Positions 27,785 to 34,792 of a stretch of DNA of 64,000 nt are shown piece by piece. The notes below the pieces were generated by a model, which was not told where the DNA came from, made no database searches, and was given only the letters and a program-made list of their open reading frames with translations. How positions within the stretch are numbered: position 1 is the first letter of the stretch; each line of letters starts with the position of its first letter. A program made the translations under genes and the position numbers. The stretch is from Candidatus Pelagibacterales bacterium (GTDB lineage: Bacteria; Pseudomonadota; Alphaproteobacteria; TMED109): the NCBI GenBank assembly GCA_002715505.1, contig PAZF01000002.1, forward strand, positions 1 to 64,000, in the 5' to 3' direction.

Positions 27785-28019
27785 AGTTTTTAAGATAAGA
27801 CAAGAATGGCAATACTTTCTGTATTATCAACATAGGATTAATGCCTAATCTAGGCAAAACCCAAAACAATAACAATAATAAAATTAAGAAAATTAAAAAG
27901 AAAGAAGACTTCGGAATTGTAATTTTTCTATTTAAATCTTTTTTTTTGCTAAAGAAGAGGTTAGAAATCAACCAGACAAAAAACAAAATAATAATGATAA
28001 GTAATAATAATCTAATCAT
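27771..28019 (-). CDS. Small inner-membrane protein with two transmembrane segments
   Basis: 82 aa: hydrophobic segments at about residues 2-22 and 40-58 flank a basic loop (SKKKDLNRK). The shape resembles small DUF-type membrane proteins found near cell-envelope genes, but I cannot assign a family. It lies one base after cutA on the same strand, so the two are probably co-transcribed. Confidence 0.6.
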   Translation of the reverse strand: MIRLLLLIIIILFFVWLISNLFFSKKKDLNRKITIPKSSFFLIFLILLLLLFWVLPRLGINPMLIIQKVLPFLSYLKNFIPL

Positions 28020-28020
28020 T

Positions 28021-28332
28021 TTATATAATAACTCTTTTTAACCAATTTAAATAGCTATTATCAACATTGTCTACTTTTATCGTAAGTATTTCTGGAGTTT
28101 CATAATTGTGATTTTTTTTAATAAAATTATAGATTTTTTTCTCATTACTTTTTTTGGATTTTATAAAAGCTATATATTCTTTATTTTTTTGTATTCTAGT
28201 TTCCCAAATAAAATATGAATTACAATTTGATAATATGTTAATACAGCCTGCCAATTCTTTTTTTAATAGTGCTTCACTGATTTTTTCGAGAGTTTTTAAA
28301 TTATCTGAAGTTGTTTTAATAATTATCATCAT
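28021..28332 (-). CDS. cutA: Divalent-cation tolerance protein CutA1
   Basis: 103 aa. LAGCINIL-x-N-C and YFIWETRIQKNKEY (family WxGKI/E region), then YETPEILTIKVD and YLNWL, identify CutA1, a very stable PII-like trimer. Cation tolerance is the classical label; its real role is unsettled. Full length. Confidence 0.9.
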   Translation of the reverse strand: MMIIIKTTSDNLKTLEKISEALLKKELAGCINILSNCNSYFIWETRIQKNKEYIAFIKSKKSNEKKIYNFIKKNHNYETPEILTIKVDNVDNSYLNWLKRVII

Positions 28333-28367
28333 TCATTATCTCTTTATTGTTTATTAAATAAGCTTAA

Positions 28368-28847
28368 TTAGTTTCTTCTAACCCTGTTAATTGTATCTGC
28401 ATCAATTTTACATTTAGTTTTTATAAATAGAGTATCATCAAGATATTTTGTTGAAAAAATACATTTAGAACCTATAAAATATTTATATATTCCTGTTCCA
28501 TCTATATATGTAGATCTTCCAGCTCCTGCATCCATACTTGTATCAGATCTCGTAAATTCTGACCAAGATTTATCTCCATTCTGATCAATTGCCTCACATA
28601 TCAAATTAAATTCTATGGCAATATCTTTTTTAACTTTTATTCTTCCAAAACAAAATGATTTTCCATAGTTACCTAAGCTATCAGTCCAACCTAAATTATT
28701 TTCATATAATAAATAATAGCTATTATCGCTTAGTACCATTTTTTTAGTTTTTGCCAATCCTATTGAATCTATTTCAAAATTATAGTTAGAATAAGCTGCT
28801 TGGGTAGAAAAGGTAATGAAAAAAAATATTGAAAAAAATAATCTCAT
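28368..28847 (-). CDS. Secreted paralog family member A (four-Cys type)
   Basis: 159 aa: signal peptide (residues 1-19, ending AAYS), then a mature domain of about 140 residues. It has the family pattern: GWTDSLGNYGKSFC (block 1), CEAIDQNGDKSW (block 2), YIDGTGIYKYFIGSKC (block 3) and TKCKI (block 4), with four Cys, one per block. Six other intact copies and one broken copy lie between 31 and 53 kb. The G-T-G-x-Y-x-x-(L/F)-x-G segment recalls small beta-barrel folds such as dirigent/allene-oxide-cyclase types, but that is inference. Function unknown. It lies next to tRNA-Ser at the left edge of the accessory region. Confidence 0.75.
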   Translation of the reverse strand: MRLFFSIFFFITFSTQAAYSNYNFEIDSIGLAKTKKMVLSDNSYYLLYENNLGWTDSLGNYGKSFCFGRIKVKKDIAIEFNLICEAIDQNGDKSWSEFTRSDTSMDAGAGRSTYIDGTGIYKYFIGSKCIFSTKYLDDTLFIKTKCKIDADTINRVRRN

Positions 28848-28930
28848 ATGGAATATAATTATAAATTATTTTTTTCTAATTGAAAGCAATTACTAGATAT
28901 TTTAAGATAAATATTATAATTTATGATTAT

Positions 28931-29020
28931 GGTGAGGTGGCTGAGTGGTCGAAAGCTCCGGTCTTGAAAACCGGCGAACGTGCAAGCGTTCCGTGGGTTC
29001 GAATCCCACCCTCACCGCCA
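28931..29020 (+). tRNA. tRNA-Ser (UGA)
   Basis: 90-base cloverleaf with encoded CCA. Acceptor GGTGAGG pairs with CCTCACC; the D arm is GGCTGAGTGG; the anticodon stem CCGGT/ACCGG closes the loop CTTGAAA with anticodon TGA at 28965-28967; a long variable arm (CGAACGTGCAAGCGTTC) is typical of class II serine tRNAs; the T loop is TTCGAAT. It marks the left edge of the low-density, duplication-rich region. Confidence 0.97.
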
Positions 29021-29134
29021 TTTCTGTGGATACTTGCTTTACATTGAATAGGTTTTTTGGACCAATTTAAAAACCAGACAGGTATTTGATGGCAGCTATA
29101 GAGTAAGTTTATTTTGTTAATAAACTATTTCTTT

Positions 29135-29257
29135 TTAATTAAGATGCTTTTCTATATCGTGAATTTTTTTAGTTTTAAATTCAAGACTATTTTCGTTATT
29201 TTCACTACATCCATATAAAAGAAATATTACTAATAATTTTATATAAAAAATTTTAAT
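29135..29257 (-). CDS. Very small lipoprotein candidate with ATT start
   Basis: 40 codons: a short basic/hydrophobic leader, a lipobox ending FLLYGC, then SENNENS and a charged tail. No ATG, GTG or TTG fits; the first usable codon is ATT at 29257-29255, overlapping the helicase stop codon (AATTAA) after AAGAAGAAAA. ATT starts are rare, so translation would depend on coupling to the helicase. The lipobox followed by C-S-(E/D)-N is similar to the 33847 lipoprotein. Confidence 0.4.
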   Translation of the reverse strand: MKIFYIKLLVIFLLYGCSENNENSLEFKTKKIHDIEKHLN

Positions 29258-30512
29258 TTTTTTTCTTCTTTCTTTTTTTAAAAGACTTTATTTTTATTAC
29301 ATTTTTTTTTTTCTTATTTTTAATAACTTTTAAAAAAGTTTTCTTTGGATTTTCTTTAATAAAAGTTTCATTTTTTAAATTATTTTTTAAATCAGTCTTT
29401 TCAACTTCAAATTTTTTCCCTATTAATTTTTCAATACTTCTTAATTTTTTTAGTTCAGAGTTATCAAATAATGAAATAGCAATACCTTCTTTGCCAGCTC
29501 GTGCAGTTCTTCCTATTCTGTGTACATAAATTTCTGGTTGTGTGGGTAAATCGTAGTTTATAACAAACATAATATCATGTATATCTAGACCCCTAGCAGC
29601 AACATCCGTGGCTATTAAAAAATTTAATTTACTATTTTTAAAATCATTTAAAATTCTAATTCTTTGTGATTGTCTTTTATCACCGTGTATAGCCATAGCT
29701 TTAAATTTACTTTTACATAGATTTTTAGCTAAATTATCAGCTCTTTTTTTAGTTCTAGTAAAAATGATGGCATTAAATATTTTCTCTCTATCAATAATTG
29801 ATTTTAAATTTACTAGTTTATCTGAGTTTGTAACTCTAATGGTTTTTTGTCTTATTTTCGAAACTGGCAATGCTTTAGGGCTTAGGTTAATTTCTTCATA
29901 ATCATGTAAGAATTTTAAAGCTAAATCTTTTACATTGGCTAACATAGTTGCAGTTATTAAAATTGTTTGCCTTTTTTTCGGTAAATTATGTGCAATTTTT
30001 TTAATAACAGGTAGAAACCCCAAATCCATTAATTGGTCAGCTTCATCTAATATTATTGTATTGGTATGACTGATTATAAGACCTTTAGTGTTCATATGGT
30101 CCATAATCCTTCCAGGAGTGCCTACCAATACATCAACACCCTTTAATAAGGATTTTAACTGTGGTCCAGGTTTAACACCTCCAACAATTAAGCATGTTCG
30201 TAAAGATAGAAATTTAGAAAATATTTTCAAGTTATCGTAAACTTGAATTGCTAACTCTCTAGTTGGAACAATTACTAAAGATTTACATGATTTCTTATTA
30301 TATTCAGTACTATGTTTTGTTATGTTATGTAATATTGGCAATAAGTATGCTGCAGTTTTTCCTGTGCCAGTTTGCGCTACTCCTAATACATCAGATTTTC
30401 TAATAATTAATGGTATTATTTTATTTTGTATTGGTGTGGGATTGATGATTTTAGCATAGTCCAATGCTTTAATTATTTGCTTATTTAAAGCAAAACTATC
30501 AAATTTATTCAT
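29253..30512 (-). CDS. DEAD-box RNA helicase, RhlE-like
   Basis: 419 aa. All motifs are visible: Q motif (PTPIQ), AQTGTGKTAAYLLP, PTRELAIQV, GTPGR, DEADQLMDLGF, ITATM in place of SAT, ATDVAARGLD and HRIGRTARAG. The C-terminal ~60 residues are a Lys-rich tail likely to bind RNA. Such proteins remodel rRNA and mRNA, often in the cold. It is transcribed toward tRNA-Ser; the tiny lipoprotein candidate follows. Confidence 0.94.
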   Translation of the reverse strand: MNKFDSFALNKQIIKALDYAKIINPTPIQNKIIPLIIRKSDVLGVAQTGTGKTAAYLLPILHNITKHSTEYNKKSCKSLVIVPTRELAIQVYDNLKIFSKFLSLRTCLIVGGVKPGPQLKSLLKGVDVLVGTPGRIMDHMNTKGLIISHTNTIILDEADQLMDLGFLPVIKKIAHNLPKKRQTILITATMLANVKDLALKFLHDYEEINLSPKALPVSKIRQKTIRVTNSDKLVNLKSIIDREKIFNAIIFTRTKKRADNLAKNLCKSKFKAMAIHGDKRQSQRIRILNDFKNSKLNFLIATDVAARGLDIHDIMFVINYDLPTQPEIYVHRIGRTARAGKEGIAISLFDNSELKKLRSIEKLIGKKFEVEKTDLKNNLKNETFIKENPKKTFLKVIKNKKKKNVIKIKSFKKRKKKKN

Positions 30513-30666
30513 TATGTCCTAAGAATTTAAATTTAAAGATAACTAGTGATACATTAATTAAAGTAAAATAGATACATGTATTTTATATTTTTTTATTTAT
30601 TGCTAAACAGATACCTTTTTTTAAATCTAAGATAGTTATCAATTCATTTAGTGTTTATTGGGGAAG

Positions 30667-30760
30667 AACTGTGAAGTCTGCTGAGTGGTTGATAGCTCCA
30701 GGTCATAAAATACAGGGATCGTACAAGTGTTCGGTTGGTTGGTTTCCAAACCTCACAGTT
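30667..30760 (+). pseudogene. Diverged copy of tRNA-Ser
   Basis: Aligns over its full length to tRNA-Ser at 28931 (shared blocks GCTGAGTGGT, TAGCTCC, CAAG-GTTC and CCTCAC). The anticodon loop is changed and has insertions, the T loop is no longer TTCGAAT, and no CCA follows. Yet AACTGTGA (30667-30674) and TCACAGTT (30753-30760) pair perfectly, and TTGG/CCAA in the T arm is also matched, though both differ from the parent. It is not a working serine tRNA; it is either a decayed duplicate or a tRNA-derived RNA. Confidence 0.7.
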
Positions 30761-30796
30761 ATTGTTCAGACATTCTAAATATAATATTATTAAAGT

Positions 30797-30931
30797 ATGG
30801 ATAATGGAAATAGTATAGAATTTATGTCATTATTTGGTATAGCATTTGGTGCCTTTCTACTTTTTTGGGTTTCAAATCATTCAAATCAAAACGAAACAGA
30901 CAAAAAGCATGAAAGAATTTTTCCTTGGTGA
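30797..30931 (+). CDS. Small single-span membrane protein candidate, 44 aa
   Basis: ATG at 30797 opens a 44-codon frame: short N-terminus, hydrophobic segment FGIAFGAFLLFWV (about residues 13-25), then a polar, charged tail ending IFPW. No strong ribosome site is seen. Shape and codon use fit a real small membrane protein, but there is no homology evidence. Confidence 0.4.
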   Translation: MDNGNSIEFMSLFGIAFGAFLLFWVSNHSNQNETDKKHERIFPW

Positions 30932-31040
30932 TTAATAGTTTTTTCAATTTTTGTACTTTTAAATTAACTTAAATTTAAAATACTTTTAATATCATGTTAA
31001 GATAAGTAGAATAATACAAATTATACTAACCAGGAAGTTA

Positions 31041-31532
31041 ATGAAATTCTTTATATTCTTTATCGCTATCATCTATATTAGCATTTCAATTGCAGAAGAT
31101 AAAAACCTTTATTTGGAAACTACTGCGTCAGGATCTTATGTAACATTTAAAAGCATGAATATGAAAAATGGAACTAATGTAATTCATTACGAAAATGATA
31201 TGGCTTGGACTGATAACTTTGGAAATTATGGTAGTGCGTTTTGTTATGGATCTTTTATTTCTAAAAATAAAGTTTACACTAAATTTGATCTTTATTGCGA
31301 AAATAAAAATCAAAACGGACACATTCTTTGGAGTTATTATACAAGACCTAATACGGAATATGATGCGGGGACAGGGGAAGCTTTTTTTGTTGATGGTAAC
31401 GGAGATTATGAAAATTTAGTAGGTTTAAAATGTATATTTTCAACTAAATATTTTGAAAAAAAAATATTTTCTAAAACTAAATGCAAAATTTCTGCTAAAC
31501 AAAAAGAGTTTTTAAGTAGAATGTCTAAATAG
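31041..31532 (+). CDS. Secreted paralog family member B (four-Cys type)
   Basis: 163 aa; signal peptide of ~18 residues (ending SIA). Family blocks: AWTDNFGNYGSAFC, CENKNQNGHILW, VDGNGDYENLVGLKC, then KTKCKI. Closest to member A (shared KCIFSTKY and TKCKI), so these two look like a relatively recent duplicate flanking tRNA-Ser and the helicase. Preceded by AGGAAG seven bases before the ATG. Function unknown. Confidence 0.75.
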   Translation: MKFFIFFIAIIYISISIAEDKNLYLETTASGSYVTFKSMNMKNGTNVIHYENDMAWTDNFGNYGSAFCYGSFISKNKVYTKFDLYCENKNQNGHILWSYYTRPNTEYDAGTGEAFFVDGNGDYENLVGLKCIFSTKYFEKKIFSKTKCKISAKQKEFLSRMSK

Positions 31533-31574
31533 GATCCTCTTATATTATTTAAATAATACAAGATTTCCTTTCTT

Positions 31575-31715
31575 ACAGAATGATTCATATTAGCGTTTTA
31601 AAAGTCGTGGGATTCATGTAAATCAATTTTAGGAACATTGCACCAAATAAGCTTTAACTACTCTGTATGATTCTTATATGGAGTCTATTTATTATATCAA
31701 TAATAGATTGTTTTT
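31575..31715. repeat. Decayed dispersed repeat, copy a
   Basis: This non-coding stretch aligns with 32936-33090 and more weakly with ~32421-32467. Shared pieces include ACAGAA, ATTCA(T/C)GTAAAT, ATTTTAGG, CAAATAA and TCTATTTA-type runs in the same order. Together with the promoter block after it, it fills the 326-base gene-free gap 31533-31858. The two main copies are clearly related but heavily mutated. Confidence 0.55.
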
Positions 31716-31763
31716 TATAAAATTTGATTTCTGTAAATCTGCTAACTTAAAAATGGTAGTCAG

Positions 31764-31810
31764 CTTTTATGAACAAATAATTGATAGGATTAGTTAATTA
31801 AGTTACAATA
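31764..31810 (+). promoter_or_regulatory. Duplicated promoter block P1 (before 65-aa gene)
   Basis: TTGATA (31781-31786), a 17-base spacer and TACAAT (31804-31809) make a good sigma70-type promoter. The whole block from CTTTTATGAA onward recurs at 33101, 33787 and 34065. The start codon at 31859 with AAAGGAG before it gives a leader of ~40 bases. Confidence 0.65.
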
Positions 31811-31858
31811 ACTTTCTGTAATCCTTTAAATTATCATTTATTAATAAAGGAGATATAT

Positions 31859-32056
31859 ATGTTTTTTGGTTGGCTAAAAGGAATTTTAGCAAATATTTTA
31901 ATTGGAATTGGATTAATATCAGTTGTTATGGGTCTTATTGCAACTAGTAATGAAATGAGTGGTACATTTTATTATGTTTTAGGAGCAGTTTTTGGTGCTA
32001 TTGGTTCTTACCTAAAATACGTTTCCAAACAGACTGTTAAATCAGTTAAAAAATAA
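31859..32056 (+). CDS. Small membrane protein, 65 aa
   Basis: Two hydrophobic segments (about residues 8-27 and 36-53) joined by a short polar loop, and a basic C-terminus (KQTVKSVKK). The Gly-rich segments resemble small membrane proteins of unknown function. A strong site AAAGGAG lies seven bases before the ATG, and duplicated promoter P1 lies upstream, so expression is likely. Confidence 0.6.
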   Translation: MFFGWLKGILANILIGIGLISVVMGLIATSNEMSGTFYYVLGAVFGAIGSYLKYVSKQTVKSVKK

Positions 32057-32094
32057 TAAATCTTAATGATAGTTCTACTCTCAATAATCGACAA

Positions 32095-32364
32095 TTAGCC
32101 TATCCAGCATCTTAATATTTTTAAAGAAGTAGCCCCTACTTCTCCATACTCACTATCGTATATTTCCTGTGGCACTTTAAACAGCTTCTCTATCTCTCCT
32201 AGTTTATGTATAGCTTTCAAGTACTCTATTGCGTCTGCTTCATTATAAACACTACAGTTTGTCTCTCCATTAAAGTAAGACAAACCATTATCTACTTTTA
32301 TTATATCTTCAATTTCTTTATTAAAGGTGTGAAAGAACAATTTATACCTAACTACATATTGCAT
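32095..32364 (-). CDS. Hypothetical protein, 89 aa, with a decayed copy nearby
   Basis: Not recognised; a soluble protein with no signal peptide, rich in acidic and aromatic residues. A degenerate copy of its C-terminal half lies at 33626-33767. Two copies diverging in the same small region argue that the sequence once mattered; the intact copy may be under selection or simply the younger one. Confidence 0.45.
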   Translation of the reverse strand: MQYVVRYKLFFHTFNKEIEDIIKVDNGLSYFNGETNCSVYNEADAIEYLKAIHKLGEIEKLFKVPQEIYDSEYGEVGATSLKILRCWIG

Positions 32365-32420
32365 GTTTTGTGTTCGTAATTAAGAAAGAAAAGGTTTATG
32401 AAAAAAAATTAAAAATAAAC

Positions 32421-32467
32421 TACCCTATGTGATTCTTAAGATTCTTATATTGAGCTATAAATTAATC
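32421..32467. repeat. Short decayed repeat, copy c
   Basis: Contains the order CTA(C)-C-TATGTGATTCTTA-GATTCTTATAT, resembling the central part of copy a near 31660-31690. Similarity is partial; the rest of the 32365-32634 spacer shows nothing I recognise. Confidence 0.35.
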
Positions 32468-32634
32468 ATTAAATTAAAATATTTTAAAAAAAAGAATCTA
32501 TTAAATTAAATTAAACTCAATAAAACTGGCTTTTTAAAAGCTAAATTTAAGATAGAAATTTTAATTTTTTCTTTCTTGCTTTGCTACTTTAAATATCATA
32601 TGTTTTTTAGTTTATTATCAAAAATTAATTATTA

Positions 32635-32847
32635 ATGGCTTGGTGGTATTATATAATAATTTGGTTCATTAGCTTTGGTATACCAATTTCTTGTTTTCAG
32701 TGGTTTTTATCAGATAGATACAACCTTAATGGGGAAACACTAGATTCCAATCAAATGCTTAGATTTCTATCTATTTACATAGCTACAATGATATTTGCGA
32801 CTTTAGTATGTATTTTGATAGCAATATTGTTTGGTATTCCATCTTAA
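32635..32847 (+). CDS. Small membrane protein, 70 aa
   Basis: Two transmembrane segments (about residues 4-23 and 46-66) with a polar, acidic loop between. No family recognised and no clear ribosome site just upstream. Length, hydrophobicity and codon use are consistent with a genuine small membrane protein like the others in this region. Confidence 0.45.
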   Translation: MAWWYYIIIWFISFGIPISCFQWFLSDRYNLNGETLDSNQMLRFLSIYIATMIFATLVCILIAILFGIPS

Positions 32848-32935
32848 ATCACATAATTTTGAGATTTAGTAATTAAGTGAAGTTTTTATAGCAGTCAAAA
32901 ATACAGGCTTGAAAACTAACAAACCCTTACACTAG

Positions 32936-33090
32936 ACAGAAAAAATAATTCATATAGGTGTTTTTAAGATCAATAGAATTCACGTAAATACATTTTAGGT
33001 TTGTATAACCTAACAAATAAACTTATACAACTCATATGACCTTGTATGGAATATATTTAATATCTCTATAATAGTCTTTGTTTTGTTTTT
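32936..33090. repeat. Decayed dispersed repeat, copy b
   Basis: Second copy of the block at 31575-31715, in the same order and orientation relative to the following promoter block (P2). It fills much of the gene-free stretch 32848-33171. Immediately before it (32880-32935) a faint similarity to tRNA-Ser (CTTGAAAAC) can be seen. Confidence 0.55.
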
Positions 33091-33100
33091 TTTCAGATAG

Positions 33101-33146
33101 CTTCTATGTCAGATAATTGATAGTGTTAGTAAATTAAGTTGAGGAA
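33101..33146 (+). promoter_or_regulatory. Duplicated promoter block P2 (before family member C)
   Basis: TTGATA at 33117-33122 with the same 17-base spacing, but the -10 position reads TGAGGA, so this copy looks damaged. It lies 26-70 bases before the GTG start of member C. Confidence 0.5.
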
Positions 33147-33171
33147 TCTTAACAGTGAGTTATAGTGAACT

Positions 33172-33603
33172 GTGAAAATTTTTTATATATTAATAATATT
33201 TTTTTTGAATATAAGTAATTCATATTCTAAAAGTTACGAGTTGGAATGGACAGGAGATATGGAATTTACAAAAAGCATAACATATCAAGATAAAAGTATT
33301 TTTAAAATTGTTCATCCAAAAGGTTATTGGAAAGATAGTGATGGTAATTTTGGAAATTTTAGCTGTCTAGGATGGGTTAAAAATATAAAAGATAAAGAGA
33401 TTTTAGAGGTAAATTGTGAGGCACTAGATAATGAAAACGATAAATTTTGGGTTATATTAAATAGAAATTCTGAAATAGGCGCAGGTGTAGGCGTTTCAAC
33501 TTATATTGATGCTACTGGTAAATATAAAAAATTAATTAATAAAAAGTGCAAATATGCAATAAACTATTTCCAAACTGGATTTTTTTACAAACAAGTATGC
33601 TAA
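33172..33603 (+). CDS. Secreted paralog family member C (four-Cys type, short C-terminus)
   Basis: 143 aa from a GTG start; signal peptide of ~20 residues (ending SYS). Blocks: GYWKDSDGNFGNFSC, CEALDNENDKFW, YIDATGKYKKLINKKC, and a final KQVC directly before the stop. The usual 8-20 residues after the fourth Cys are missing, but all four Cys are kept. Its upstream promoter copy looks weakened, so expression may be low. Confidence 0.65.
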   Translation: MKIFYILIIFFLNISNSYSKSYELEWTGDMEFTKSITYQDKSIFKIVHPKGYWKDSDGNFGNFSCLGWVKNIKDKEILEVNCEALDNENDKFWVILNRNSEIGAGVGVSTYIDATGKYKKLINKKCKYAINYFQTGFFYKQVC

Positions 33604-33625
33604 ATATATTTATAGATAAAAACTT

Positions 33626-33767
33626 ACCAATCTAAGATCTCAATATCTTAAGGTTAGTAGCACCTACCTCCCCATTCTCAATATCACATATTTCCTCTGG
33701 TACTTTGAAAAGCTTTTCTATGTCGCTGAGTTTATGTACAGTTTTCTTTCACTCTAATACATCTGCT
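33626..33767 (-). pseudogene. Decayed copy of the 89-aa gene at 32095
   Basis: Clear base-level similarity to 32098-32240 (for example CTCAATATC versus CTCACTATCGTATATTTCC, and AGTTTATGTA), but with frame-breaking changes and no intact frame. It runs directly into a block (ATCTGCTAACTTAAAAATG) also found before promoter P1, so duplicated pieces are mosaic. Confidence 0.6.
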
Positions 33768-33786
33768 AACTTAAAAATGCAGTCAA

Positions 33787-33833
33787 CTTCTATGAACATA
33801 TAATTGATAGGATCCGTTAATTAAGTTATAATT
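33787..33833 (+). promoter_or_regulatory. Duplicated promoter block P3 (before small lipoprotein)
   Basis: TTGATA (33804-33809), 17 bases, TATAAT (33827-33832): the closest of the four copies to consensus. The start codon at 33847 is only 14 bases after the -10, so the mRNA would have a leader of a few bases at most. Confidence 0.7.
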
Positions 33834-33846
33834 TAAAAATATAATA

Positions 33847-34020
33847 ATGAGTATAAAAAATTTTATAAAAATTATAACTGTGCTTAATTTATTTTTAATT
33901 AGCTGTAGTGATGAAAATCATAATAAAAGTAATTATAAAAAAAAAACTAGTATACCTATAACAGGTCAATCAATAGATAAAAAAGTTAACCCTAGTAAAA
34001 AAGTAAGTGACTTTTATTAA
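33847..34020 (+). CDS. Small lipoprotein, 57 aa
   Basis: ATG at 33847. A basic N-terminus and hydrophobic stretch end in a lipobox (LFLISC) at residues 15-20, then SDEN and a Lys/Asn-rich 37-residue mature part. No family recognised. Driven by the near-consensus promoter P3 with almost no leader. Confidence 0.55.
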   Translation: MSIKNFIKIITVLNLFLISCSDENHNKSNYKKKTSIPITGQSIDKKVNPSKKVSDFY

Positions 34021-34064
34021 TTATTAATAAGCGATAAGGAAATAAAAATTAACATAGAAATCTA

Positions 34065-34111
34065 CTTTTATGAAGCGGTGATTGATTGGATTTATTAATT
34101 AAGATATTATT
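34065..34111 (+). promoter_or_regulatory. Duplicated promoter block P4 (before family member D)
   Basis: TTGATT (34082-34087), 17 bases, TATTAT (34105-34110). The ATG of member D is at 34117, six bases after the -10, so transcription would begin at or next to the start codon: a leaderless mRNA. Confidence 0.65.
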
Positions 34112-34116
34112 TTTTT

Positions 34117-34605
34117 ATGAAAAATCTATTAATTATATTTTTTGTTTTATTTTTATCCTCACTATCGTCCGATGATTATAAAATAGATATACATGGTAAA
34201 ATTGTTAACAGTTTAAAACATAAATATTCTAATAATAGTTATTATAGTATTTTAAAATTAGATGGAACATTTACTGATAATTTTAGTAATTACGGAAATT
34301 TTAACGCATTAGTAAGTTTAGAAATAGATAATAGTGAACTTAAACAACATTTTTTTTCTGCTGAACTAACATATCAGGACGGGTCCATTTTTTATGGACA
34401 AGGTTCAAGAACTAGTAGAGAATTTGAACAAGGTATTGGTAAACTATTAATTACAAGTGCAAATAAAAGATTGACAGAATTAGTAGGAGTAAAATGTGTT
34501 TATGCAATAAATTTTTTTAGAAGTACTTCTTTTACTCTTACAAAATGCAAAATTACTAATAGCCAAAAAGAAGCACTTAGTAATATTTCTTCAAACAAAG
34601 AATAA
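34117..34605 (+). CDS. Secreted paralog family member D (two-Cys type)
   Basis: 162 aa; signal peptide of ~18 residues. Blocks: GTFTDNFSNYGNFNA (no Cys), YQDGSIFYGQGSR in place of block 2 (no Cys), ELVGVKC and LTKCKI with the last two Cys. Most similar to member G (52142) in the GTFTDNF and missing first Cys pair. Probably leaderless (promoter P4). Confidence 0.72.
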   Translation: MKNLLIIFFVLFLSSLSSDDYKIDIHGKIVNSLKHKYSNNSYYSILKLDGTFTDNFSNYGNFNALVSLEIDNSELKQHFFSAELTYQDGSIFYGQGSRTSREFEQGIGKLLITSANKRLTELVGVKCVYAINFFRSTSFTLTKCKITNSQKEALSNISSNKE

Positions 34606-34792
34606 TATTAATTTTTCTGAAATAGAATTAAAAATTTGAGTTAATAGAAATAGTTTATATTTAGCCAATAGAGGAATTTATAATGATCATAGAGAAATTA
34701 TCAGCCTTTTAATGTCTGCCTAGGACTATAAATAGCCCTATGCAGTTAATTACTTTCAAGATAGAATACATATATAAATAAAATTGTAAAAA

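Noticed and set aside
32880-32940. Possible third tRNA-Ser relic
   Set aside because: Only CTTGAAAAC and scattered bases match, and no stem can be formed; too weak to annotate as an RNA feature.
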